The notes: generated from the letters alone by a model not told the origin. Positions 1-11,157 are shown, numbered from the stretch's first letter. The stretch: 64,000 bases of DNA from Bicyclus anynana (GCF_947172395.1 NC_069087.1:15209107-15273106); one strand, 5' to 3'. Made by a program: numbers and translations.

Positions 1-110
1 AACGGATTCGGAAAACAAGTGTATGCGGCTGGCTTGAAGTGTTTTAAATGAAGAAATTAGAGCTAAAATTATTCTTTTACTAGACCACTTCTAATCATGG
101 ATTGTTTCAG

Positions 111-3100
111 GATATTAGATGACATGGAAATGTATGAAAAGCAGGACCCTTTCAAGTTGCAAGACTTTGTCAACATGTCGCACTTTCTGAACATGTTCAT
201 CTATAAATCCATTATAGGACAATTATTTGGTAAGCATATATCACAATGTAGTATGTTATGTAAATCATCAATTTACACGCTCGTTGACAGAGAATTGACA
301 ATATACTTTCATTTTGTTTTTTTTTTGTTAGTTTAATAAATGCACTGCACATTGCAACTTTTCATTTCAATAGTCTAAGGTCTAGTGTTTGGCTATTTGT
401 ACTTAGCATCTAAAGTATGACAAAACCTAGTTTCTTTTTGTTGTATAGCTGTTTTGTGCTATTTTCAGTAGATAATATCAAAATTAACAGAATAAATTTA
501 ATAAAGGATTTTTTAATATTCAGATTTAAAGACGATACAAAGCAACGAAGTTTTCGCGTCTTTACACACGCTGCTATTGGCACTATATCGCCGCGACTGT
601 CGGCGTGCGTACGCGCCCACGCAGCACTGGCTTGTACGAGAAATACGCGATTCGCAGTTCATGGCCGACCTCGAGAAGGGCAAGAAGCCCCAGCAGGTAT
701 CTTACAAACGATGTTCCGCCGCGACTGTCGTAGCATTAGCTTGTACGAGAAATACGCGACTCGTAGTTTATGGCCGACCTCAAGAATGTCAAGTCTCAGC
801 AGGTATATTACACACGCCGCGACTGTCTTAGTTCTTGATGACAACATGACTCGCAGTTCATGGCCGACTTCGAAAAGCGCAATAAACCCAAGTAAGTATG
901 TTATACATGCTGCTGCTGTGCTGATGCTGTACCGCCGTCGCAATTATGGCTCGTACGAGACATGGGCGACTCGCAGTTCTTGGCTGAACTCAGGAAAGAC
1001 AAGAAGCCACTGTACCGCCATGACTGTCGCAGTTCTGACTCGTATAAGACATAATGTAACTCGCAGTTCATTGGCCACCTCGAAAAGCGTAATAAGCCCC
1101 AGCAGGAATGTTACACATGCTGCTGCTGGCGCTGTACCGCCGCGACTGTCGCAGCATTGGTTCGTTCGATAAATGCGCGAGTTGCAGTTCATAACCGACC
1201 TCGAGAAGGGCCAGAATCCACAATAGATATATTACACACGCCTTAGCTGGCACCGTACCACCGCGACTGTCGCAGCTGAGGGAACCGCGACCGAACTCGC
1301 ACAAGAAATACGCGATTCGCAATTTATGTCTGACCTTGAGAACGGGCAAGAAGTCACAGCAGGTTTGTTACACACGCGACTGTCAATATCTGATTAACAA
1401 GAGGTTTATTCGGTATTTTTTAAGAGCTATGGAAAAATATGAATGAGATGTAGAACTGAATTCGAAGGTGCTTTCGGCTATGTTTTTATTACTCTGGAAA
1501 TACTAAAGTATAGGTCTTACAGCTCCAAATATAATGATGATTAATAGTTTTAATTTCATCAAGGCTGGTTCATCATTCATTGTATAGAATCGCTAAATAG
1601 CAGTACTTCTATGTTGGTGATATCTACCCAGTCTACCACCACACCACATATACTCGTAGAGAAATCGTAATTTCTATAAATATTATTTTCTTTATTCAGG
1701 TCTTAGTGCAAAAGACACCTCATATGATTGCTCATGGCGAGAGGGTGCGGCTTTTCAGACGAGCAGTTGCGGATGAAAAGGTGATTTTTAATTATTTTGT
1801 TGATAAATTGTTTGTTTATTAACAATCATTTAATTCGCTTCTTACTAGAATCATTCTAGTTAGAATTTGTTGGTGGTTTTTCTAAATTAGAAATTTTATT
1901 GTTTTGACTTTCTTTTTCTAAAAAGTTGTATCACTACGAAGTAGCAACCCTGAGTTGGGAAGACGATAATACTATACTCTCATGCTTCGAAGAGCCATTG
2001 ATTTCCGGTCTATTCATTATCCGATATTTCATCTGATATTGATGGTTACATAGTTAAATGTTAGGTTTTGTGATGACAAAACTTGTCAACAGCAGTGGTT
2101 TTCTGACCTTCAGACTGCCTTAAGTAAGGAGGCTCATAATGAAGATGTTTTCTGTTGTAAGGTGGTGCTAGGTCTAACAGAGCGCGCGTGCGGCGGGCGC
2201 TCCACGCTGGTGACGGTGCGGCGCAACCGGCTGGTGGAGGACGGCTACCGGCAGCTGGCCGCGCTGCCGAGCCGGGCGCTGCGCGGCGTGGTGCGCGTGC
2301 GCTTCATCAACGAGCAGGGCCTGGACGAGGCCGGCATCGACCAGGACGGCGTGTTCAAAGGTATGTGTGTGACTGTACGTCGCCGCTGGTGACGCAACCG
2401 GCTGGTGGAGGACGGCTACCGGCAGCTGGCCGCGCTGCCGAGCCGGGCGCTGGTGGAGGATTACTACCGGCAGGTTTCCTGACCTTGTTTTTCCTTCATC
2501 GTTTAAAACACGTGATATTTTATTTCTTAAAATACACATCATTGAATCGTTGGAGAAGCATGCCCCGGATTGTCACTTAATTTCAGGTGAGATCGCTGTC
2601 AAGGGGTAACTTGTCTGGTTCTAAAGACCACAAGACTGATGTAAAACTCTTTCAAATATAAAATAAACAAAGCGTCATCTATGAGTCTCTGGTATAACTA
2701 AATCACAACAAGTTCGTGAAGTGTACAAAAAGGGATTGTTTCAAAGTTTTCTAAGAACGCCATCTACTGGTAGTTTAAAATAACAGATACTGTTTCACTA
2801 TGCCTGTAGATGGCAGCACGCATCTTGTAAGGCTCGCCCGACTCCACTTTCTTCTAGCTAGTCTAGCTTTACTTCAAAAATTCATTTCAAAAATGAACTT
2901 TTTGTACTATGCAATGTTTTTGTTTGCAGAGTTTCTAGAAGAAACCATCAAACGTGTGTTCGACCCGTCCCTGAACCTGTTCCGTGTGACGAGCGAGGAG
3001 CGCCTGTACCCGTCGCCCACGTCGTGTCTGCAGGAGAACCACCTGCAGCTGTTCGAGTTTATCGGACGCATGCTTGGGAAGGCTGTTTACGAGGTGAGCG

Positions 3101-6100
3101 CAGTTTCTTGAAGAAACCATCAGAACTTTAAATATCACTTGTGACGTCTAATAAGTTAGAAATAAAATGTACATGTTTGGATTTCGTTCTGCATAAGAAA
3201 ATTTCCATGGATGTCGTCAGCAGAGTACAAGGGGATCCATTTGAACTTCTTGCCGAAAAATAATAAACGAAAAACCATTAGGATCTCTTTTGTTACCTAC
3301 TTTTTGAATAAAAAATTAATGGTGCTAACCGTTACAAATAAATAAATAATCTTGTCAATAAATCTCGTGTCCTCTTCTCTTCTCATCTGGGAAAACTGAG
3401 TATGTGTTCTATTAATTATTATTAATATTAAATAGTTATGAAGCCTGATAGAAGATGCACATCACTGTAAAGTAATTTTTTTTTCAAAAATGAACAATAA
3501 AGCGCCATCTGTGAGACTTATGCATAACTCCGTCGCAATCTTGAAGTGTAAAAAAGTTCGAATCAAAGTTCTCTTAGAACGCCATCTACTGGTAGTTTAA
3601 AATACCAAACACTGTTACCTGTAGATGGCAGAACGCATTTTAAAAGCCACATCCGATTACACTTTTCCTAATGCATTAACAACTTACTCCCCAAGTAAAC
3701 CGTGCGTAAAGAAGTTTTACTTTAAAAAAAATATGGGGGCAACCATGAAGCGGCATCGCGCTAAATACAAGTCCGTGGCTGTAACTGCGTTGTTATTGTA
3801 GGGTATAGTGGTGGATGTGCCGTTCGCGTCGTTCTTCCTGAGCCAGGTATTGGGGCAGACGCAGCAAGCGCTCTATAGCTGGATTGATGAGCTGCCTTCC
3901 TTGGACCGGGATCTGTATCGCAGTCTGACTTATATCAAGCACTTTCAGGTTAGTATGCTCTTTGTAGCTAATCATTCATATTTTTTTGCTATTCTCCCCC
4001 TTAAACGAGAAACAAGAAAAACACATACTGCCGACTAAAAGCACTGCAATAGAAAATATAGCTCTGTCTTTCGCTGACAAAAAAGAGTGATATTTTCAAT
4101 GCCGCCGCTATTGGTCGATGAGTATATCTTTTTCTCTTCACGAGATATCTCATGGTGGGCATCTTATGCCTACTGACAAACACGGCCTTTATGTATGTTA
4201 CACTCTGAGCATCCTCAGGAGGTGTGACAATGCTCTTGGATTTGAATACTTCCTCGGTCTTTTAACCGTGGTGGCTTTAATCTCTAAAAACATCATTTTG
4301 AATTGTGATTATACTTTTGTTATTTTTTTTAATAATTTTAAAAATAAAGTTACGCGTAAAATCGAAAACTTAAAATTATAGATATGATACAAAGTCAGCT
4401 ACGATTACTTCTTTTTTTTGTTGCAATTGTTAATAATTCTAAGGTTGTACTTTCAGGGCGACATTTCGACACTGGAGCTCACATTCTCCGTGGACGAGGA
4501 GAGACTGGGAGAGATTGTCACGCACGAGCTGGTCCCCGGGGGGAAAGCGATACCAGTGACTAATGAGAACAAGTAATGATTGTTTTTTTCTTCTTCATCA
4601 TTATCATCACTTGGTGCCATCCCCAGAATTTATCAACTACCAGTTTTAGTTGTAGGACGTCAAACCTCCACTCTCTAATGTTGTATAACTATTTTCGGCT
4701 TCGATGATCTGGCGCTTACTTGCCTAATAACTTTTTTTACAAAACAAACAAACACCGAGCTCCTAAAGCTCTCAGCTTTCAGTTTAGTCTCAGTACATGG
4801 TAACTCTTGACTGCAAGAGTTACCTGATGTTAGGTGACAATGTAGTTTAAGTAGAAGGTTGTTAACTTGGAGAGATGAGGTACTTTTTATTCTACTACGA
4901 ATATACCTCTGATGATTTCTACGCGTCATCGTAGCGGAACACTTAATTGTTTGTCAGTACGCGTTTACCAGTAAATTGCTAGCCACGACCGATGCCCAAT
5001 GAACGAAAAAATAAATCCCAAAAACTTTGGTCTAATTTTTACAAAATATTGTTAACCTAGTATACTCTTATATATTTTACTTGTATTGTATATGCTAGCC
5101 AATGTTGAGTTAAACATTAAGTGGTGTTTATATTTTCAGAATAAACTACATACACTTGATGGCACATTTTCGGATGCACACGCAAATCAAAGACCAGACA
5201 AACGCTTTCATCAAGGGATTTAGAACAATTATCAACCCTGAATGGCTTTCATTGTTCTCTACTCCAGAGGTAAGTATAGAATGTTTTTACCTAATTAGCA
5301 CATTTTATAGCTCCAATCAATTTAGGAATATCAATATAAGATAAGATGTCTCAGTTATGGAAATATCTAACGGTATTATTCAACAACTGACCGCAATAAA
5401 ATCATATTTAATTTCTCTGTTAGAATTTGTTTTGGTTGCTTCACAATACATACCATAATTAAATGTCTTCCCCTTATAAGTACCCTTGTATTATACATTG
5501 CAGAGGGGAGAGTTGTAATAAACAAAATGACCACACGACGGACATAAAACTTCTTTCAAAAAAAAAAATAATACATGAAAGAGAACCTTAAAAATATGTA
5601 GCTATTAGTAGCGCCATCTCTCGTGTCGGACTTCTATACTAGTTAGTTCACAATTATGCCGTTAATGGCGCTTAGCTTACATAATTTGTGTGATTACCAG
5701 TGTTACTACAGATGGCGCTTTTAAAACTTAACTATATGTCATTTCGATTACACGTTTCGTAACACATTCACTAGATTACTCCCCAAGTCAATCGTAAAGA
5801 GTTTTACTTCAATATTTAAGTGATTTCCGTTTACAGCTCCAACGTCTTATAAGCGGCGACAACGTGCCGCTAGACCTGCGCGACTTGCGTCGTCACACGC
5901 AGTACTACGGCGGCTTCCACGACTCGCACCGCGTCGTGTGCTGGCTGTGGGACGTGCTGCAGAGGGACTTCACCGAGAACGAGCGCGCTATGTTCCTGAA
6001 GGTATATTTATTGTATTTTTAGAATAATCTTAGGTTTCATTATTAATATTAGTAACATAAAATCATTTAGAAAATACAGAAAAATGTCACTTGAACAAGT

Positions 6101-7661
6101 GTACACTTGCCACCGTAGACAAAAAAAAGTAACAGACTAATAGCATCCCATTCGCTTAAAATAAAACATACGTACAACTTATTCGTGGTCTCTAAAGAAA
6201 CGAGACAAGGCTATTTTATATTCGATGTCATGACGCGTCCAGGTTTTTCAGACCCAACAACGGGTCCAGCAAATTTGACAATTGTCCTTCAGTTATAGAT
6301 TTTATTGCTTTTATTAAAAAAAATAATTTAAATGTTGTCTGCACAAAATTATAGCACCAACTTGTTGCAAATTATAAGTAATCAGTCAATCAGTGTAATA
6401 GAAAAATCGCGTCAAAATCGAATTTCTTTTGACTGATCGTCTCATCAATCGTCTATTTGTTTATCTGTCTACTGGTGCTACTTACTCGTAATATATACCA
6501 CGGTAGAAAAAAATCCGTTCGATGCAATTCGTAGATGCGGATCAGTGGACGCCTGTCATAAAAACGCATTGAAACTACAAATTAGTACATTTTTTGTTTT
6601 AGTTCGTGACGTCATGCTCCAAGCCTCCGGTACTGGGGTTCGCGCACCTCAAGCCTCCCTTCTCGATCCGATGCGTGGAAGTCGGTGACGACGAGGACAC
6701 CGGTGACACTATTGGTAAATCTCTATAACTTTGATGTAAATCATCGTTATATTAATATTTTAGATGGACATCCTCTTTTGGATAAATTAGGCAACCTCCC
6801 TGAGGCAAGACTCTAAGTCCACGATCTTTACCGTTCTGCCTTCAATGGCTTTCGACCCCTCCAATTTTGGACACCTTTGTTTTTAACAAAGATGTCCAAA
6901 ATTCGAGGAGGGGTCGATGCATCTATCTGACGCTGTTTTCTGTGAGATTCAGAACTATACTCTACTTAACGCTCTTTTCCGTTATATTGCAAGAGAGCTA
7001 TCTTGGGGCTTCTGTAGGTCTACGAGCTACTATATACATGGTGACCCGTAATTAATGGACAAAACGCAAATGATGACGCATAATAATGAAAAAATAATAA
7101 CTCTTGCACTCAAAGCTTCTTTTAAAATACAAATGATACATTATTTATAAAAATGGTATTATAGTACATTGGTAATTTAATCTGTAATGTTTACCAAAAA
7201 TCAGATCTTTAAAATCTTAATTACAGTTGCTACAGCATTGAAAAAACTAATTCAATATAGAAAAAATTTTAATCCGAAAAAAAATATAACTTGGTCACCC
7301 TCGGGATTTTTGGAAAACCATTCAAATTAGTTTTAGATAATTAGGTGGTGTATCCACCGTTTGCGTTTTATCCATTAATTACGGGACACCCTGTATATCA
7401 TGAAGAAAAAGAGCTGTTGTTGCACGATATATTTCGTTGATGCTTGTTTCATCAACTATTACTACAAAAAATATAATTTTTCTTCCAGGCAGTGTCATAC
7501 GAGGATTTTTCACAATCAGAAAGAAAGATCCACTCAATCGACTGCCGACTTCCTCTACGTGTTTCAACCTACTAAAACTACCGAACTACCAAAAACGAAG
7601 TACACTGCGCGACAAACTACGATACGCGGTAAACAGTAACACGGGCTTCGAACTTTCGTAG
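111..7661 (+). CDS. UBE3B: UBE3B-type HECT E3 ubiquitin ligase, last 11 exons (5' part outside window)
   Basis: This gene encodes a HECT E3 ligase, which takes ubiquitin from an E2 onto its own cysteine and passes it to a substrate. Exons read: 111-229, 551-696, 1700-1780, 2162-2360, 2930-3093, 3802-3948, 4457-4572, 5140-5269, 5837-6001, 6603-6714, 7489-7661 (TAG). Every intron is GT-AG and the phases join into one frame of 516 residues. Exons 1-3 encode the helical region before the HECT domain (LYRRDCRRAYAP in exon 2). Exons 4-11 encode the whole HECT domain: DEAGIDQDGVFKEFLEE, YPSPTS, QLFEFIGRMLGKAVYEG, VDVPFASFFLSQ, MAHFRMHTQ and the C-lobe LPTSSTCFNLLKLPNY. Its cysteine (codon 7560-7562) is the expected thioester residue, and the protein ends in a short acidic/hydrophobic tail like UBE3B. 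The order and wording of the motifs fit UBE3B better than UBE3C. GC-rich exons (4, 5, 7, 9, 10) alternate with AT-rich ones (1, 8, 11). The start codon lies upstream of the window. Confidence 0.95.
561..1386 (+). repeat. Tandem array of ~7 degenerate copies of UBE3B exon 2
   Basis: The unit starts inside exon 2 (around 561) and runs through its splice donor. Recognisable cores (CCGCGACTGTCG or variants) begin near 588, 717, 815, 930, 1013, 1134 and 1253, with a partial eighth at about 1374, so spacing is about 83-128 bp. Each unit repeats pieces such as GTACGAGAAATACGCGA, CGCAGTTCATGGCCGACCT and CAGCAGGT. Only the first (551-696) keeps the coding frame and an acceptor. Later copies carry indels, changed frames and stops, and none has its own polypyrimidine tract because the unit begins downstream of the acceptor. 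Several retain a CAGCAG|GT donor-like end. A fortuitous open frame (417-1172) crosses the array but does not follow the exon's frame. Confidence 0.9.
2393..2473 (+). repeat. Partial duplicate of UBE3B exon 4 in the following intron
   Basis: Positions 2393-2451 repeat exon 4 positions 2222-2280 over 59 bp with no difference that I can see. Positions 2450-2473 then repeat a shorter piece of the same exon (CTGGTGGAGGA...CTACCGGCAG) with a few changes. The copy begins 32 bp after the exon's splice donor, lacks an acceptor and a donor, and runs directly into a SINE fragment. It is not expected to be coding. Confidence 0.9.
2470..2575 (-). repeat. Fragment of SINE family A
   Basis: It matches the central part of the family seen whole at 63466-63745: GCAGGTTTCCT, a poorly conserved TTTTTCCTTCATCG, then ACACGTGATATTT and GCATGCCCCGGA. 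Both ends are missing. It abuts the exon 4 duplicate. Confidence 0.75.
2640..2880. mobile_element. MITE-like element, family 1, copy 1 (UBE3B intron 4)
   Basis: It starts with GTAAAACTCTTTCAAA and ends near CTTTACTTCAAAAA, an imperfect inverted repeat. Inside are GCGTCATCTATGAGTC, GAACGCCATCTACTGGTAG and CTGTAGATGGCAG, shared with the copies at 3470-3722 and 5543-5815. It encodes no protein, which fits a non-autonomous DNA element. Confidence 0.7.
3470..3722. mobile_element. MITE-like element, family 1, copy 2 (UBE3B intron 5)
   Basis: It is closest to copy 1: AAAGCGCCATCTGTGAG, GAACGCCATCTACTGGTAG, CTGTAGATGGCAGAACGCAT and the right end ACTCCCCAAGTAAACCGT...GAAGTTTTACTTT. The right end is the inverse of the family's left end (GTAAAACT...). 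It has no coding capacity. Confidence 0.75.
5543..5815. mobile_element. MITE-like element, family 1, copy 3 (UBE3B intron 8)
   Basis: It begins ATAAAACTTCTTTCAAAA and ends ACTCCCCAAGTCAATCGTAAAGAGTTTTACTT, giving inverted ends (quoted as shorter blocks: ACTCCCCAAGTCAA, AAAGAGTTTTAC). The internal GCGCCATCTCTCGTG and CAGATGGCGCTTTTAAAA match the other two copies. It is the third copy in this one gene. Confidence 0.72.
6002..6602. other. UBE3B intron 9, mostly unremarkable, with a MITE fragment
   Basis: No exon is needed or seen here. Positions 6505-6570 (AAAATCCGTTCGATGC... ATGCGGATCAGTGGACGCCT) resemble one end of the foldback element at 50894-51102. The rest is AT-rich intron. Confidence 0.6.
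6852..6917. repeat. Inverted repeat (foldback) in UBE3B intron 10
   Basis: TCGACCCCTCC and AATTTTGGACACCTTTGTT are mirrored by AACAAAGATGTCCAAAATT and GGAGGGGTCGA, with a spacer of about 3 nt. The arms are about 30 bp with a 3-nt insertion and one or two mismatches. It would fold as a stable hairpin in the pre-mRNA. Confidence 0.75.
7037..7393. mobile_element. TIR transposon remnant, CAGGGTG family, copy 1 (UBE3B intron 10)
   Basis: The ends are inverted: left CATGGTGACCCGTAATTAAT then GGACAAAACGCAAA; right, read inverted, CAGGGTGTCCCGTAATTAAT then GGATAAAACGCAAA. Both sides are flanked by TATA (7033-7036 and 7394-7397), which I read as a 4-bp target duplication. At 357 bp with no coding capacity it is non-autonomous. 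The family also supplies the ends at 58862 and 61322. Confidence 0.8.
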
Positions 7662-8370
7662 TCGGCTCGCGACTCAAAAGTAGTTAATATTTTTAAACAC
7701 GAATTTAAAAAATGTTGTAGTTGAATATTTTGGAAAAAAAATTACACGTTCGCACCCTTCACTTTTAATTATATTAAAGGAAAACATGGTGTTAGATGTG
7801 CTAAATTTTAACTGAAAATAGTTTTGTATAGAACCAAATTGTCTTTGGCAGGATTTATGAACGCATAGAGATAAGTAGAAACATCTCTATGAAAAAGTGT
7901 TTTTCAAAAAGCGTTGAACTAAGGATTATGGAGGGATCAAGAGGTTCTACTCTCCATCATCAAATATTGGAACTTAACTTATAATTGCTTAATGTTATTC
8001 ATACACGTAATTGCTTGATTTACTTGCACAAGTTTAAACTTGCATAATAACAACAACTATTTAATTTTTGTCATTTTTTTTCTCTAGTCTCGTGATATGA
8101 CGTATTGCGCATTTTATAGTAAAATCATTAATCCTGCGAATTTTCTGACAGATGCTAATGTCACTTTGTAAAATAGTGATACCATATTTATTGTCATAGT
8201 GATGTCCTGTTCTATATAGGTAAATAATAGTGCCTCAGTTCATTCACTCTCAAAGAGGAATTTTGAACAGAAATTTCTATCATACCGCTTTGTGACAAAC
8301 GGTTGAAAGAAAAATTGTGTAAATTATGTAATTGACCAATTCTTATCTAGCCTAACTATAACAGATGTAT
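7662..8370 (+). other. UBE3B 3' flank / probable 3' UTR
   Basis: AT-rich DNA follows the stop. ATTAAA at 7773-7778 is a possible polyadenylation signal but not a strong one. No ORF or repeat was recognised. Confidence 0.4.
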
Positions 8371-8590
8371 GTAACTGTTATTTATTAAAATTATTTATTA
8401 ATTTGGTTCAGAATATATTGAGTGAGCCATGTTCGTTCACTTTGTCACATCACTATTTTTGATTTGATACAATAACAGATATAATAACAGGTAACTGTTA
8501 TTTATTAAAATTATTTACTAATTTGTTTCAGAACATATTGAGCGAATCATGTTCGTTCACTCTGTCACATCACTATTTTTGATTCAATAA
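8371..8590. repeat. Two-copy tandem duplication, 120-bp period
   Basis: GTAACTGTTATTTATTAAAA starts at 8371 and again at 8491, and the two copies continue to ATCACTATTTTTGATT with about ten scattered differences (for example GAATATATTGAGTGAGCC against GAACATATTGAGCGAATC). Confidence 0.9.
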
Positions 8591-9063
8591 AAAATTGTAT
8601 CACAGGAAACTTCAGTGGAGATCGCAGAATTCATTATTCGACTATAGTGGTCTTAATAGCGTAATTTATTGTTTACCTTTACAACCTGACACTTTTTGGC
8701 TAAAGGTGGTTCTCCTTATCTCTCCTCTTTAAATGGATGTCCATATACAATGAACACTAAGAATTATGGACCACCTAATGCTAGTCACAAACGGTCAATT
8801 ATTCTCACGTTTCTGTAGCACTATTATTATAGTATACTATTATAGACTATAATTGATCATGTGTTGGTCACTGCGTACATGACTTGTATAGTATGCCGCG
8901 TGGGTACTGCCGTTTGCTTTTCAGAAATGTAAAAATGATTGACCGTCAATGGCGATCTTAACGTTAAGTGGTATAACTATCGTCTATACAGCAACATTTC
9001 GCATGAAAACCCTTTAAGAACATGTCCTTTGCTGCTGGGTAGTAGAAATAATTACAGTATCAG

Positions 9064-9496
9064 CCCCTGTAGCCAAGTGGCACGTCGATGATCTTTCTAC
9101 GATCGTAAACGCTTCGAAATCTAGAAAAATGTATAGGAATCGAGATCTTGATCCCGTTGTAGCGTTATCCATATAAATTTTATTCTATAATCATTATTAG
9201 CGTATCCACATTAATATTTAGTTCGTAGATTATCTATAAGTTTACAACGTACCAAATTGCAAGTCAACATGTGGCGCGCACATGTCGATACTAACAACTC
9301 AAGAACACATTATTAACCCAATATATTAAGTAATATTAAACCAGTTGAACAGTAAACGTCGATCAATAAACACACTTGTCTTTGCCCCCTTACCTTCGAA
9401 CCACACACGGCAAAGCGTGACCTGTCGATAGCAAATGTCATTCCTATACATTTTTCTAGTTTTAAGGAGAATCGACGTACCAATTGGCTACAGGGG
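9064..9496. mobile_element. MITE, CCCCTGTAGCC family, copy 1
   Basis: The left end CCCCTGTAGCCAAGTGG, CACGTCGAT and the right end (inverted) CCCCTGTAGCCAATTGG, TACGTCGAT are terminal inverted repeats. Subterminal ACGATCGTAAACGCTTCG and CTAGAAAAATGTATAGGAA match the shorter copy at 48164-48355. There is no coding capacity. Confidence 0.82.
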
Positions 9497-9771
9497 CGGA
9501 ACTTCCTCAGAAGTCATTAGTCTCTCTATGGAACTCTGTTACAAAAAGCTTCAGGGCTAACCTTAGTGTTCATTGTATAAAAATGATAACGAAACGCTTT
9601 CACTAAATTATTTACGGTAATTTAATAGCACTGTTATTTATCTGTTTTATCAATTTGCACACGATTTTTATAGAAATGGCAAAACAGTGAACTCCAGTCC
9701 AAAATTACTAATACGTGTACATAGACAATAACTGTTTATTGTAAGTTGTTCTCTGTATAAATTATGTATAA

Positions 9772-9951
9772 GGGTCATAGCTCATTAGATCCACCCGCCA
9801 CCTGCACGACATTGTTGTTCTTAGCAGAGATCCTGCTTTCCGAACCGGTGGTAGAACTGCTAGAGTCAATATAAACAGATAGACCTGACGTTTCAAAAGT
9901 GCTTCTAAATCAAGCCTACTTGAATTTCAAGCAAATGAAATTTGTTTGGCG
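9772..9951 (+). mobile_element. CR1-like LINE 3' fragment joined to a foldback fragment
   Basis: Positions 9772-9810 (GGGTCATAGCTCATTAGATC...) match one end of the GC-rich foldback at 31131-31415. From about 9811 the sequence GAACCGGTGGTAGAACTGC... AGTGCTTCTAAATCAAGCCT then CTTGAATTTCAAG is the inverse of the LINE tail at 42308-42450. It is a heavily truncated 3' end. Confidence 0.65.
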
Positions 9952-10102
9952 TCCACATTTTTCTAGTCAGGACCTCCTAACTAGAACACAAACACGAAGC
10001 TTAACATGCATCCTCGCTGAATTATTAGCGGGTAGCGCGATGTCTACTTGCAGTCAACGTAAGGCAAGTATGCAATTGGACCCCACATCTACTGCATTAC
10101 AG

Positions 10103-10280
10103 ACTAGCTGACGCCCCGCGATTTATATAGTTAATACGGGGATAAAAGATAGCCTATGACGCTCACATGTAACGTTGTTTACGAGTGGTAAAAGATCTTT
10201 TCGAAATTGGTTAAGTAGCTCCAGAGATCACCCCCCCTAGAACCTCACACACTTTACCTCTTTACAATAGTAGTATAGAT
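10103..10280 (-). mobile_element. Diverged Helitron-like (Lep1-type) copy
   Basis: It opens with ACTAGCTGACGCCCCGCG and ATACGGGGATAAAAGATAG and ends near ACAATAGTAGTATAG, the inverse of the family at 22393-22599. The centre is strongly diverged. Confidence 0.6.
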
Positions 10281-11157
10281 TTGATGTAGTGAGCGAAGTC
10301 CATATAAATAATTCTAACCGTACGAGTCAGGCCGATGTTTGCGTGCTGTGTGGCTCTAATGCGCTATAACCTTATTAGGGTATTCTCTATATACAGTACG
10401 CGTTACTCTTTAGGTTTTTAGCTGGCCAGATAAAGCGGTCTGAATCTTGAGCCGCTATTTCCATAAATATTTATGTATCGCAGTTATTACTTACAACCAT
10501 TGAACATTTTCTTACAACAGATTTTATTAACATTATTATATGTATCGACTTAACTTGTGACTGCGATCTCACTAGTTGTTAAATGACGTGCGGTAGGTAC
10601 AGAATGCAGTGTGGTAGGTACTCGTATTGACTGATACATTTTATTACCATAATAAACTGCTATTGATATTCTATTTAAAGAAGTAGGTTTGGTCTTGTAG
10701 TAGTAAGGGATCAGCACAAACGCATCTGAGTTTGTAAACTAAAGGAACGTTAGCGTAACAGTAATACATTGTTAAATTATTTAGAGTAATACAGTGCATT
10801 TTTGTGCTTTGCTTCAGCTCCTTTAATTTTACACACAAAAATTCTCATCTTTACCTGCACCCAACTACTACAAAGAAAGCCACTTTTCGAAAATAAAATA
10901 TCTATGTTTTTGCTCTAGTGAATAGTTGATTCGGTTCAATTTGGGTCACATATTTGTCACAAATTAAAGTCTATTTTACACATCAATATCTACACACATA
11001 TAAGACAAACAGCATTACAGTTGTATATACCACTAATGTCTACTCTACACCATCAGTCATGATGGACAAGAACAACATTGGGCACGATTGACAATATAGT
11101 TGCTCAGCTCTCATGCTAATTTTTAGGGTTCTGTAGTCCATAACAAGAGCTTACAAT
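10281..11157. other. Intergenic, nothing recognised
   Basis: AT-rich DNA. I see no coding stretch, no inverted repeat and no match to the repeat families named elsewhere in this window. Confidence 0.5.

Noticed and set aside
417..1172. 251-codon open frame across the start of UBE3B
   Set aside because: It runs through the degenerate exon copies in a frame different from exon 2 and crosses the real intron. It has no domain and is explained by the array.
2188..2580. 130-codon frame, and the 122-codon minus-strand frame opposite it
   Set aside because: Both overlie GC-rich exon 4 and its duplicate in the wrong frame or strand. The true frame is fixed by HECT motifs and splice phases.
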